From Methylobacterium nonmethylotrophicum (lineage in GTDB: Bacteria; Pseudomonadota; Alphaproteobacteria; Rhizobiales; Beijerinckiaceae), in assembly GCF_004745635.1 (NCBI RefSeq), contig NZ_SRLB01000029.1, positions 1 to 64,000 on the forward strand: DNA of 64,000 nt, read 5' to 3'. Made by a program: the position numbers and the translations under genes. Each line of letters starts with the position of its first letter. Positions within the stretch are counted from its first letter, which is position 1. Under the pieces are notes generated by a model. The model was not told where the DNA came from. It did not search any database and saw only the letters and a program-made list of their open reading frames with translations. This document shows, piece by piece, positions 42,608 to 50,639 of this stretch.

Positions 42608-42680
42608 CAGGGTCCTATCGTGTCTCGCGGGGCGGTCACGCGGACTCGACCCGGGGCGCAGGCGCGATCTCTCAAGGTTG

Positions 42681-42722
42681 GCGCGGGATCCCCTCTCCCA
42701 CTCGGGAGAGGGGATCCCGCGC
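42681..42722. repeat. perfect 19-bp palindrome of the CCCTCTCCC repeat family
   Basis: GCGCGGGATCCCCTCTCCC (42681-42699), loop ACTC, GGGAGAGGGGATCCCGCGC (42704-42722). A shorter diverged copy lies at 48435-48473 and related ones at 60968 and 62525-62700. It sits within the acpXL cluster between adh2XL and the SH3 gene and could weaken transcription of the distal genes. Confidence 0.8.
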
Positions 42723-42773
42723 TACAATTTCGAAGGGGACTTAAACGCAGGGCGCCAACTCGGCAACGCACCC

Positions 42774-43088
42774 TCACTCCGGCGTCAGGTACCGCCGCCG
42801 CGCCCACCCGACGATCGGGCCGAGCTTCACCCGGCACCAGGTCAGGCCGCTCGGGGTGTCGTTGGTGCAGCCGAAGCCGCGCAGCCGCCCACGAGGCGGG
42901 GCCTGGCCGAGGGCCGGCGAATCGGCGTCCGGCGCCTCGCGGATGCTGAGCGTGTCGCCCGGGGGCAGCCCCTCGACCCGGAAGAACTCGGGACGGCCGA
43001 AATCCTGAGCCGAGGCAAAGGCCGGGGCGAGGAGGAGCGCGGCCGCCGCGGCGGCGCGCAAGCGGGCGCACGAGTGGGGGTGCCGCAT
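42774..43088 (-). CDS. secreted SH3-like domain protein
   Basis: A 104-residue exported protein. A signal peptide (LRAAAAAALLLAPAFASAQ) is followed by a bacterial SH3-type fold (FFRVEGLPPGDTLSIREAPDADSPALG, then GFGCTNDTPSGLTWCRVKLG, WARRRYLTPE) with two Cys. Such domains bind cell-wall peptides or metals. Genes of this kind are not part of the rhizobial acpXL cluster, so it looks like an insertion; the start codon is 12 bases after the fabG stop. Confidence 0.85.
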   Translation of the reverse strand: MRHPHSCARLRAAAAAALLLAPAFASAQDFGRPEFFRVEGLPPGDTLSIREAPDADSPALGQAPPRGRLRGFGCTNDTPSGLTWCRVKLGPIVGWARRRYLTPE

Positions 43089-43099
43089 GGATCCGTTCG

Positions 43100-43867
43100 T
43101 CAGGTGCGGTGGATGCCCATCATCGCGGTGAGCCCGCCATCCACCGGCAGCACCGCTCCGGTGATGTAGCCCGCCCCCGGGCCGAGCAGGAATGCGACGA
43201 GATCGGCCACCTCCGCCGGCGCCGCGAAGCGCCCGGCGGGGATCTGCTTCTCCATCCCGGCGCGGTGGGCGGCGTAGGGCGCCATCATGTCGGTATCGAT
43301 GAAGCCCGGGGCCACCACGTTGACGGTGACGCCGCGGCGGGCCGATTCGATCGCGAGCGTGCGGCAATAGGCGATGAGCGCGCCCTTGCTCGCCGCATAG
43401 GCCGCGTTGCCCGGATTGGCCCGCAAAGCCGCCACCGAGCCGATCGCCACGATGCGCCCGGCCTTGGCGCGGGTCATCGGCCGCACCAGCGCCTTGGCGA
43501 GGCGGGTCAGCGACCAGAAATTGACCTGCATCGCGGCCTCGGCCCGGTCTTGGTCGAGCACCGCCGCCAGGCTGTCGCAGGGCTGGCCCGCATTGTGGAC
43601 GAGGCCGTAGATCGCCTCGCCCTCCATCACGGCGCAGAAATCCTCGAGCGCCGCCTTGTCGGACAGGTCGAGGGAATGGGGCCGCAGGCGCCGCTCCGGA
43701 TGCCGGGCGGTGAGTTCGGCGGCCAGCGCCTCGGCCGCCTCGCGCGAGCCCCGATAGGTGAAGTCGACGTCGTGCCCGGCCGCCGCGAGCGCCCGCACGA
43801 TCGCGGCGCCCAACCCCCGCCCGCCCCCGGTGACGAGGACGCGGCCGGTCTGTGCGGGGGCGCTCAC
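43100..43867 (-). CDS. fabG: 3-oxoacyl-ACP reductase-type SDR in the acpXL cluster
   Basis: A 255-residue SDR. Cofactor motif VTGGGRGLGAAIVRAL, VHNAGQPCDSLAAVLDQ, Ser in AIGSVAALRANPGN, YAASK catalytic pair, and VDGGLTAMMG at the C-terminus. Placement between ketosynthase genes and the acyltransferase suggests ketoreduction of the very-long acyl-AcpXL chain, a step for which the Rhizobium cluster has no dedicated gene. GTG start overlapping the fabF1XL stop by 4 bases. Confidence 0.9.
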   Translation of the reverse strand: MSAPAQTGRVLVTGGGRGLGAAIVRALAAAGHDVDFTYRGSREAAEALAAELTARHPERRLRPHSLDLSDKAALEDFCAVMEGEAIYGLVHNAGQPCDSLAAVLDQDRAEAAMQVNFWSLTRLAKALVRPMTRAKAGRIVAIGSVAALRANPGNAAYAASKGALIAYCRTLAIESARRGVTVNVVAPGFIDTDMMAPYAAHRAGMEKQIPAGRFAAPAEVADLVAFLLGPGAGYITGAVLPVDGGLTAMMGIHRT

Positions 43868-45135
43868 GCGGGCTCCGCCCCGAACACCAGGCAGGTGTTC
43901 TGGCCGCCGAAGCCGAAGGAGTTCGACAGCACGGTGGTCACCGGCACGTCGCGGGCGGTCGTGACCACGTCGAGGGGGATCGCCGGATCGGGCACCGCGT
44001 AGTTGAGCGTCGGGGGGACCCGGCCGTGGGCGATGGTGAGGAGCGAGAACGCCGCCTCGATCGCGCCGGCGGCGGTCAGCGTGTGGCCGATCATCGACTT
44101 GTTGGACGAGATCGGCACGTGGCGCATCCGCTCGCCGAGCACCGCGAGGCAGCCCATCGCCTCCATCTTGTCGTTCTCCGGCGTGCCGGTGCCGTGGGCA
44201 TTCACGGTGTCGATCCGGTCCGGGGAGAGGCCGGCATCGTCGAGGGCCGCCTGGATCGCCGCGATGATCGGCGCGCCGTCCGGGCTCGACCGGGTACGGT
44301 GGAAGCCGTCGCCCTTCTCGCCGCAGCCGAGGAGGTAGCCGAGGATGCGGGCGCCGCGGGCCCGGGCGCGCGCGGCGTCCTCGAGCACCAGGGCGGCGGC
44401 GCCCTCGCCCATCACGAAGCCGTCGCGGTTCTTCGCGAAGGGCTTGGACGCGCCCTCGGGCGGGTCGTTCTGGGTCGAGAGGGCGGAGAGCAGGGAGAAC
44501 CGGATCAGCGATTCCGGGTTCACCGAGCCGTCGGTGCCGATGCAGAGCGCCGCCTCGACCTCGCCGCGCCGGATCGCCTCGACGCCGAGCTGGATCGCGG
44601 TCGCGCCCGACGAGCAGGCGGTCGAGAGCGAGATCGGCGAGCCCTTGGTGCCGAACCGCTCCGCGATGCGGTCCGCGACCGTGCCGAAGATGAACAGGTC
44701 GTGCCAGTCGTCGAAGCGCCGGCTCCCGGCCGCCCGCAGCAGGTCGGCATAGGTGACGGGTCCCTCGATGCCGGCCGCCTCGGCGAGCGCCTGGCGCTGC
44801 GGCCACTCGATCTCGACCGGCGGCACCGCCATGAACAGCGCGCCCGGGAAGTCGCCGGAGAGCCCGGCCTGCCCGACGGCCTCGTCGGCGGCGGCCTCGG
44901 CGAAGCGCTCGGAGAGGAGCGGCGCGACCATCGGGTCGGCCCCGATGAAGTCGACGGTGCCGGCGATGCGGGTGCGCAGGCCCTCGGTCGGGAAGCGGGT
45001 GATCGCGTGAATGCCCGAGCGCCCCGCCGTCAGGGCGGCCCAGTTGTCGGCGACCCCCTGGCCGAGGGAGGTTACCACGCCGATGCCGGTGACCGCCACG
45101 AGCGGGCGGCCCATCGCGTCGCGGTCGCGGCTCAT
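43864..45135 (-). CDS. fabF1XL: beta-ketoacyl-ACP synthase (FabF1XL)
   Basis: A 423-residue KAS II-type condensing enzyme. The full Cys-His-His set is present: LSTACSSGATAI, NAHGTGTPENDKME and NKSMIGHTLTAAG, plus NSFGFGGQNTCLVF at the end. It elongates acyl-AcpXL with malonyl units to the C28 chain of lipid A. ATG 45135; a second ATG 7 codons in gives MGRPLVAVTGIG and could be the true start. Coupled by 4-base overlaps to the genes on both sides. Confidence 0.92.
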   Translation of the reverse strand: MSRDRDAMGRPLVAVTGIGVVTSLGQGVADNWAALTAGRSGIHAITRFPTEGLRTRIAGTVDFIGADPMVAPLLSERFAEAAADEAVGQAGLSGDFPGALFMAVPPVEIEWPQRQALAEAAGIEGPVTYADLLRAAGSRRFDDWHDLFIFGTVADRIAERFGTKGSPISLSTACSSGATAIQLGVEAIRRGEVEAALCIGTDGSVNPESLIRFSLLSALSTQNDPPEGASKPFAKNRDGFVMGEGAAALVLEDAARARARGARILGYLLGCGEKGDGFHRTRSSPDGAPIIAAIQAALDDAGLSPDRIDTVNAHGTGTPENDKMEAMGCLAVLGERMRHVPISSNKSMIGHTLTAAGAIEAAFSLLTIAHGRVPPTLNYAVPDPAIPLDVVTTARDVPVTTVLSNSFGFGGQNTCLVFGAEPA

Positions 45136-46271
45136 GCGCCCTCCCCTGCGGTGGTGATGCGCAGCACGCCCTCGCCCCGGCGATGGCCGATGACCGTCAC
45201 GGCGACCTCGCGGGCCTCTGCCCCCGCCACCAGGGCGGTGGCGATGGCCGCGCCGAAGGGTGCTGCGGCCTCGAGCGTATGGCCGGTCACGTCGCCGAGG
45301 GCCCGGACCGGCGCGTTCGGCGCGAGGGATGCCAGGGCGTCGCGCTCCTCGTCGGTGATGCCGGCGCAGCCGGTGGCGCCCGAGATCACGGCGTCCGGCG
45401 CGGAGAGCCCGGCCCGGCCCCAGAGGTCGGACAGGCTCGCCGCGACGCTGCCGGGCGCGCGCGTCGTGCGGTCGCTCGCCACCGCGGCGACCCGCGCGAG
45501 GGTGCGGACGCCGCGCGCCGTCGCGTGCGCCTCGGATTCCAGGACCAGGAAGGCGGCGCCGGAGCCGAGGACGAAGCCGGGGGCATCGGCGCGGGCGAAG
45601 ACCGGGCGATACCCGGGCTTGGCGAGGTAGCCGCCCATCTCGTGGATCAGGAGCGCGTCGGGCCGCTCGGCATTGTAGGAGCCGCCCACCAGGGCGATGT
45701 CGAGCTGGCCCGCGGCGATGCGGCTCTGCGCGATGCGCAGCGCGTCGACACCGCTCGATTCCTCGCCCATGAAGGTGCGTGAGGCGCCCGTCACCCCGTG
45801 CACGATGGCGATGTTGCCGGCGAGCAGGTTCGAGAGCTGGGCGAGGAACAGCGTCGGCCGCAGGTCGTTCTGCAGCCGCTCGTTGAGGTAGGCGCCGGGA
45901 TCGGCGGCGCCGCGCAGGCCGGTGAGGATCTGTCCGTCGACCGCGTAGTCGCGCTCGCCGCCGCCCGCCGCCACCACGAGGTGCATAGCGGCCTTCAGGG
46001 CCGCGTCGCCCTTGGCACCGGCCGCGTCGAGGGCGAGGCCGGCGGCGTAGACGCCCAGCCGCTGCCACGGCTCCATCTGGCGCTGGTCGGACTTCTTCGG
46101 GATCTGCCCGTCGAGGACGAGGGCGGCCACCGGATGCACCGGGTAGGGCGCGAAGGTCCCGGCATCGGTGCGCGGGGCCTCGCCCGAGTGGTAGGCCGCG
46201 AGGTGCGCCTCGACGCCCTCGCCGGCGCAGGAGACGAGCCCGAGGCCCGTGATGACGACCGGTCGGGTCAC
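45132..46271 (-). CDS. fabF2XL: ketosynthase-like protein lacking the catalytic Cys (FabF2XL)
   Basis: A 379-residue thiolase-fold protein, shorter than FabF. The nucleophile elbow reads FMGEESSGVDALR, with Glu in place of Cys. The first catalytic His motif is replaced by ISGATGCAGI; the second His remains in GDVTGHTLEAAAP. This pattern resembles the chain-length-factor partner of polyketide ketosynthases. By position it is fabF2XL. It probably pairs with FabF1XL as a heterodimer and sets chain length. ATG 46271, with 4-base overlaps on both sides. Confidence 0.88.
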   Translation of the reverse strand: MTRPVVITGLGLVSCAGEGVEAHLAAYHSGEAPRTDAGTFAPYPVHPVAALVLDGQIPKKSDQRQMEPWQRLGVYAAGLALDAAGAKGDAALKAAMHLVVAAGGGERDYAVDGQILTGLRGAADPGAYLNERLQNDLRPTLFLAQLSNLLAGNIAIVHGVTGASRTFMGEESSGVDALRIAQSRIAAGQLDIALVGGSYNAERPDALLIHEMGGYLAKPGYRPVFARADAPGFVLGSGAAFLVLESEAHATARGVRTLARVAAVASDRTTRAPGSVAASLSDLWGRAGLSAPDAVISGATGCAGITDEERDALASLAPNAPVRALGDVTGHTLEAAAPFGAAIATALVAGAEAREVAVTVIGHRRGEGVLRITTAGEGA

Positions 46272-46732
46272 GCCTTCGCCCCGTCGAGGAGGCCGATCCG
46301 GGCGGCGCGCGCGCGCATCGGCGCGTCGAGCCCGTCGGGAAACGGCATGGTCTTGAAGCGCAATTCGGCGTTGCAGAGCGGCTTGCCCTCGGCCCGGATC
46401 GCCGCCTTGGTCACGGCGTAGCCGGAGCCGTCATGCTCCAGGCTCGCCTCGACCTCGAGCGTGGCCCCGGGGCCCACGAAGGCGCGGAAGCGGGCCTTGT
46501 CGACGCCCATCAGGAACGGCATGTGGCTGAACGACGCACGCGCGAGCAGCAGGTAGCCGGAGGCCTGCGCCATCGTCTCGGTGAGGAGCACGCCCGGCAC
46601 CAGGGGGTGGCCGGGGAAATGCCCCTCGAAGACCGGGCTCTCCTGCGGCACGGTGGCGAGCGCCGCGATGCGCCCGCCCTCGCGGTCGAGGTGCACGACC
46701 CGGTCGATCATGTCGAAGTATTCGAGGCGCAT
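46268..46732 (-). CDS. fabZXL: FabZ-like 3-hydroxyacyl-ACP dehydratase
   Basis: A 154-residue hotdog-fold dehydratase. FEGHFPGHPLVPGVLLTETMAQ carries the catalytic His in HFPGHP and a Glu at the FabZ position. It dehydrates 3-hydroxyacyl-AcpXL in elongation of the very-long chain. The rhizobial operon has the same gene between acpXL and fabF2XL. ATG 46732 gives the family-like start MRLEYFDMIDRV; a poor ribosome site (GGGG) leaves residue 8 as an alternative. Stop overlaps fabF2XL by 4 bases. Confidence 0.9.
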   Translation of the reverse strand: MRLEYFDMIDRVVHLDREGGRIAALATVPQESPVFEGHFPGHPLVPGVLLTETMAQASGYLLLARASFSHMPFLMGVDKARFRAFVGPGATLEVEASLEHDGSGYAVTKAAIRAEGKPLCNAELRFKTMPFPDGLDAPMRARAARIGLLDGAKA

Positions 46733-46757
46733 CCCCGCGACAGCCTGAAAACCGGCC

Positions 46758-47045
46758 TCAGACCTTGGCGGCCTTCTCGGCCACCAGGCCGTCGATGCGC
46801 TCGCACAGGTTCTTGAGCACGAAGTACTGCTCGGCCGGAACCTTGCCCTCGTTGACCTCCTGGGTCCATTGCTCGAGGGGCAGCTTGATGCCGAAGGTCT
46901 TGTCGATCTCGAAGGCGATGTCGAGGAAGGCGAGGCTGTCGATGCCGAGATCGTCGATGGCGTGGCTCTCCGGCGTGATCGTCTCGCGCGGGATGTCGGC
47001 GACGTCAGCAATGATGGTGGCGACGCGGTCGAAGGTGTCGGACAT
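46758..47045 (-). CDS. acpXL: acyl carrier protein AcpXL
   Basis: A 95-residue special acyl carrier protein that holds the 27-hydroxyoctacosanoic acid chain of lipid A. The attachment Ser lies in DDLGIDSLAFLDIAFEID (about residue 38). Length and the tail QYFVLKNLCERIDGLV match rhizobial AcpXL rather than the 77-residue house-keeping AcpP. First gene of the minus-strand cluster. ATG 47045. Its Ser must be loaded by a phosphopantetheinyl transferase. Confidence 0.93.
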   Translation of the reverse strand: MSDTFDRVATIIADVADIPRETITPESHAIDDLGIDSLAFLDIAFEIDKTFGIKLPLEQWTQEVNEGKVPAEQYFVLKNLCERIDGLVAEKAAKV

Positions 47046-47245
47046 GGACGTGCAGCCGTCTTCCTGCTGAGGTCTGGCTCGAACGGCGCGACCTCCGGAC
47101 ACCGCCCGCGCCCCGGCCACGAAACCGCCTACCCGAAACGGGTCCGCCGGGCAGCGCCCGGTCGAGGGGCCCGCATACACGAGGGGGACCGGGCCGGCAA
47201 CCGCGCGGCGTTTCCGCACCGCGTCCCCGCCCTAGGTCAGGCCGG

Positions 47246-48397
47246 ATGAGCGTCCGGGAGGATGAAAGCGGCATGGAACACGTGAAGCCCCCGACCGGTC
47301 CCGGACCGGCACCGGCGGCCCCGCCGCCCCCCGCGACGGGCACCCCCGCCTTCGCCCGCGCCGCGCTGGTCGTCGCGCTCGCCGCCCTCGGGATCTGGGT
47401 GCTGCACCCGTTCCTGCCGGCCCTCGTCTGGGCGGTGATCCTGGCGCTTGCCCTGTGGCCCCTGCGCGAGCGCCTGGTGCGGATCAAGCCGCCGGGCCGG
47501 CACAACATCCTGTGGCCGGCGCTTCTCACCCTGGCGGTCGCCCTGGTGATCCTGGTGCCGCTCGCCGTGGTGGCGATCCAGGCGGCGCGCGAGGCGCACG
47601 ACGCGATCGGGTTCTGGCGCCGGATCGAGGAGCAGGGCTGGCCGGTGCCGGATTTCGTGTCCCACCTGCCCTTCGGCGCCGCGCAGGTCTCGGCCTGGTG
47701 GCAGGAGAATTTGAGCCACCCGCAGGGCTCGTCCGAGGTGCTGCACCGCCTCGACCAGACGATGAACCGCTCGTCGCTGGTCGGCTTCGGGCGCACCTTC
47801 GGCAGCCAGATCGTCCACCGGGCGATGCTGTTCGGCTTCACGCTGCTGACGCTCTTCTTCCTGTTTCGCGACGGGCCGTCCGTGGCGGCGCAGGGCCTGT
47901 CGGCGGCCCGCCGCCTGTTCGGGCCGCGGGGCGAGCGGGTGGCGCGCCAGATGGCGGCCTCGGTCCACGGCACCGTCGACGGGCTGGTGCTGGTCGGCCT
48001 CGGCGAGGGTTTTCTGCTCGGCGTGGTCTACTACTTCGCCGGGGTGCCGCACCCGGTGCTGCTCGGCGCCTTCACGGCGCTCGCCGCGATGATCCCGTTC
48101 GGCGCCCCGGTCGCCTTCGGCCTCGCGGGCCTGCTCGCGGCGGCGCAGGGCAGCGTCACCGGCGCGATCGTGGTGGTGGTCGCGGGCCTCGTCGTGACCT
48201 TCGTGGCCGATCACTTCGTCCGCCCGGTCCTGATCGGCGGCGCCACCCGCCTGCCCTTCCTGTGGGTGCTGCTCGGCATCCTCGGCGGCGTCGAGAGCTT
48301 CGGGCTGCTCGGCCTCTTCCTCGGGCCGGCCGTGATGGCGGCCGTGGTGCTGCTGTGGCGGGAATATACGGCGGGGGACGAGCGGGCGGTGGCATGA
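47246..48397 (+). CDS. AI-2E family transporter (PerM-like permease)
   Basis: A 383-residue membrane protein with about 7-8 helices and the family pattern PFLPALVWAVILALALWPLRERL, LFFLFRDG, GTVDGLVLVGLGEGFLLG, and VRPVLIGGATRLPFLWVLLGILGG. A Pro-rich cytosolic N-terminus of ~30 residues precedes the first helix. Family members export autoinducer-2, Na+ or act as generic exporters, so the substrate is open. ATG 47246; an in-frame ATG at 47273 is possible. Divergent from acpXL. Confidence 0.9.
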   Translation: MSVREDESGMEHVKPPTGPGPAPAAPPPPATGTPAFARAALVVALAALGIWVLHPFLPALVWAVILALALWPLRERLVRIKPPGRHNILWPALLTLAVALVILVPLAVVAIQAAREAHDAIGFWRRIEEQGWPVPDFVSHLPFGAAQVSAWWQENLSHPQGSSEVLHRLDQTMNRSSLVGFGRTFGSQIVHRAMLFGFTLLTLFFLFRDGPSVAAQGLSAARRLFGPRGERVARQMAASVHGTVDGLVLVGLGEGFLLGVVYYFAGVPHPVLLGAFTALAAMIPFGAPVAFGLAGLLAAAQGSVTGAIVVVVAGLVVTFVADHFVRPVLIGGATRLPFLWVLLGILGGVESFGLLGLFLGPAVMAAVVLLWREYTAGDERAVA

Positions 48398-48434
48398 CGC
48401 AGAGTATGGTCGAACTGTACTGCAACGATGAAGT

Positions 48435-48473
48435 CGCGGGATCCCCTCTCCCGAGTGGGAGTGGGGAACGCGC
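48435..48473. repeat. degenerate copy of the CCCTCTCCC palindrome
   Basis: GCGGGATCCCCTCTCCC (48436-48452) then GAGT and GGGAGTGGGGA, with mismatches in the right arm. Close relative of 42681-42722. It lies in the gap between the AI-2E gene and the RidA gene. Confidence 0.65.
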
Positions 48474-48530
48474 TCTGTATTTCCAACTCCAGCCCTCGTC
48501 ACGCCACATCCGTTCCGGAGCCCGCATTTC

Positions 48531-49007
48531 ATGCCCCACCCCCCCACCCCCCGCGGCGCGCCAGCCGACCGCCTCGCCGCCCTCGGCCTGACGCTGCCGC
48601 GCGTGCCCGAGCCCCGCGGCGCGTTCATGCCGTTCTCGCGCATCGGGTCGACGGTGTGGCTCGCCGGGCAGATCTGCGAGTGGGAGGGAGACGTGCGCTT
48701 CACCGGCCCGGTGACCGACATCGCCACCGGTCGGGAGGCGGCGCGGATCTGCGCCCTCAACCTGCTGGCGTCCCTGAGCCTCGCCCTCGACGGCGATCTC
48801 GACCGGGTGGTGCGCTGCCACCGCCTCGGCGGCTTCGTTCAAGTGAACCAGGGCTGGCCCGACGTGCCGAAGGCCGTCAACGGCGCCTCCGACCTCATGG
48901 CGGAGCTGTTCGGCGAGGCCGGGCGCCACGCCCGCACGGCGATCGGCGTCGCGAGCCTGCCGGCGAATGCCAGCGTCGAGGTCGACGGGATCTTCGAGGT
49001 ACGGTGA
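48531..49007 (+). CDS. RidA/YjgF family protein
   Basis: A 158-residue RidA-fold protein (chorismate-mutase-like trimer). GSTVWLAGQICEWEG, the ICALNLLASLSLALDGDLDRVVRCHRLGGFV segment and the C-terminal HARTAIGVASLPANASVEVDG are typical. The Arg that binds the 2-aminoacrylate carboxylate in RidA would lie in ARTAIGV. It belongs to the longer subgroup (YjgF-like, 'endoribonuclease L-PSP'), so imine hydrolysis is likely but not certain. Confidence 0.9.
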   Translation: MPHPPTPRGAPADRLAALGLTLPRVPEPRGAFMPFSRIGSTVWLAGQICEWEGDVRFTGPVTDIATGREAARICALNLLASLSLALDGDLDRVVRCHRLGGFVQVNQGWPDVPKAVNGASDLMAELFGEAGRHARTAIGVASLPANASVEVDGIFEVR

Positions 49008-49026
49008 AGGCGAGGTGCGGTGACGG

Positions 49027-49446
49027 TCAGTGCGCGTCGCCCGCCGCGCCGCCGGTGTGAAAGCCGGCCGCCTGCTCGACCAGGGTGAGGATGTCGAGGG
49101 CGCGCCAGGGCTTGGGGATGAAGGTCGCCGACATCCGCAGGTCGCTCGGCTGGTCGCCGGCATCGCCCGAGGTGAGCAGCACGTGCACCCGCGGCCAGGT
49201 GACGCCGATGATCCGGGCGAGCTCGAACCCGCCGATCTGGCCCGGGGTGCGCACGTCCGAGAAGACGACGTTCACCTCGTCGCCCCGCTCGCGCAGGATG
49301 GCGAGGGCCTTCTCGGCGGTCTCGGCCTCAATGACCCGGAAGCCCGTCTCCTCCAGCAGCGTGGCCGCGAGGAAACGCTCCTCCGGTTCGTCCTCGACGA
49401 CCAGGATCACGGGCTGGTTCTTCGCGGCGGCGCTGGACTCGGTCAT
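49027..49446 (-). CDS. single-domain response regulator
   Basis: A 139-residue receiver-only protein (CpdR/CheY-like). Acidic pair in VVEDEPEERFLA, phosphorylated Asp in VVFSDVRTPG, Thr/Ser switch in VLLTSGDAGD and Lys in FIPKPWRALD. It has no output domain, so it probably acts by protein contact or as a phosphate sink. The cognate kinase is not adjacent. ATG 49446. It is monocistronic and downstream of the dienelactone hydrolase gene on the same strand. Confidence 0.9.
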   Translation of the reverse strand: MTESSAAAKNQPVILVVEDEPEERFLAATLLEETGFRVIEAETAEKALAILRERGDEVNVVFSDVRTPGQIGGFELARIIGVTWPRVHVLLTSGDAGDQPSDLRMSATFIPKPWRALDILTLVEQAAGFHTGGAAGDAH

Positions 49447-49516
49447 GTGCAGGGAACGAGCGGACGGCCCCGTGGTTGCATAGCTCCCGGGACCCTGTGT
49501 CAATCCTTCCCGAGGT

Positions 49517-49544
49517 GTTGCGGCAATGCAAGGCCTGCCGCAAC
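49517..49544 (-). terminator. hairpin after the dienelactone hydrolase gene
   Basis: GTTGCGGCA (49517-49525) pairs perfectly with TGCCGCAAC (49536-49544) around a 10-base loop, 12 bases after the stop of the upstream minus-strand gene. There is no T tract, so terminator function is a guess. Confidence 0.4.
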
Positions 49545-49556
49545 GCCCGGGCCGAT

Positions 49557-50456
49557 TCAGGCGACGCCGTGGTCCCGGAACCACGCCAGCATCCGGCTCC
49601 AGCCCTCCTCCGCCGGACCCTTGCGGTAGCTCGGGCGGTAATCGGCGTGGAAGCCGTGCGGCGCGTCCGGATAGATCACGATGTCGACAGTCTTGCCGGC
49701 CGCCTTGGCGGCATCGCGCGCCTTCTCGACGTCGGCGACCGGGATGCCGGTATCGGCCGCACCGTAGAGGCCGAGGATCGGGGCGCGGATGTCCGGGATC
49801 ACGTCGGCGGCGGTCTTGGGCTGGATGCCGGTGCGGTTGCCGCCGAAATTGCCGTACCAGGCGACGCCGGCCTTCAGGCTGGCGCTGTGCGCGGCGTAGA
49901 GCCACACCGTGCGTCCACCGCGGCACCAGCCGGTGACGCCGAGCTTGCCCGAATCGCCCTTGGCTTCCGCCGCCGCCCAGGCGGCGGTGGCGTCGAGGTC
50001 GCCCATCACCTGCGCGTCCGGCGTCTTCGACACGACCTCGCGCACGATCTCCTGCACGTCGGTCATCTTCGAGACGTCGCCCTGGCGCGCGAACAGCTCC
50101 GGCGCCACCGCGGTGAAGCCGGCCTTGGCGAGCCGCCGGCAGATGTCCTTGATGTACTCGTGGACCCCGAAGATCTCCTCGACCACGAGGACGATCGGGA
50201 ACGGGCCGGCGCCTTCCGGCATCGCCCGGTAGGCCGGCATCGGCCCGTCGCCGACCGGGATCCGCACCTCGCCGGCGACGATGCCGGCCTCGTCGGTGCG
50301 GATCGCCTGCGCCTCGACCCGGGTGGTGGCGAGCGTCAGGCCGGACATCAGGCCGGTCATCACGAAGCCGCGCCGGGAGAAGGGCGGGATCACCAGGCCG
50401 TCGAGCTGTTCGAGGTCGTTCGCGTCCCTCGGCGCCGCATCGTCGCTCATCGCCAT
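49557..50456 (-). CDS. dienelactone hydrolase family protein with Tat signal
   Basis: A 299-residue alpha/beta hydrolase. SRRGFVMTGLMSGLTLA near residue 27-43 is a twin-arginine signal, so it is likely exported folded. The catalytic Cys lies in GVTGWCRGGRTVWL, Asp in AADTGIPV and His in PHGFHADYR, as in dienelactone hydrolase. The substrate may be a lactone or ester. ATG 50456 has GGAGG 7 bases upstream; it is followed two codons later by another ATG. Confidence 0.9.
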   Translation of the reverse strand: MAMSDDAAPRDANDLEQLDGLVIPPFSRRGFVMTGLMSGLTLATTRVEAQAIRTDEAGIVAGEVRIPVGDGPMPAYRAMPEGAGPFPIVLVVEEIFGVHEYIKDICRRLAKAGFTAVAPELFARQGDVSKMTDVQEIVREVVSKTPDAQVMGDLDATAAWAAAEAKGDSGKLGVTGWCRGGRTVWLYAAHSASLKAGVAWYGNFGGNRTGIQPKTAADVIPDIRAPILGLYGAADTGIPVADVEKARDAAKAAGKTVDIVIYPDAPHGFHADYRPSYRKGPAEEGWSRMLAWFRDHGVA

Positions 50457-50587
50457 CCTGGATCCTCCCGATCACGGCGCCTGTCCCGCGCCGGCGCGCG
50501 ATCATGCAAGCGGAGAATCCGGGGGCAAGCGGGAAGGCGTGCCGTCCACGGTCACGATCCGGTCAGGCACGGGACGATCGGGCCATG

Positions 50588-50620
50588 AAAAAGGCCGCCC
50601 GCGCGAGCGGACGGCCCTTT
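50588..50620 (-). terminator. intrinsic terminator after the SOS-box gene
   Basis: On the minus strand GGCCGTCCGC-TCGC-GCGGGCGGCC (50616-50593, one mismatch) is followed by TTTTT (50592-50588). It lies 20 bases after the stop of the gene at 50640. Confidence 0.8.
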
Positions 50621-50639
50621 CGTCGACGGTGATGCAGGC

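Noticed and set aside
49453..49477. GGAAC-N17-GTT on the plus strand
   Set aside because: It points into the 3' end of the minus-strand dienelactone hydrolase gene and no plus-strand gene follows; probably chance.
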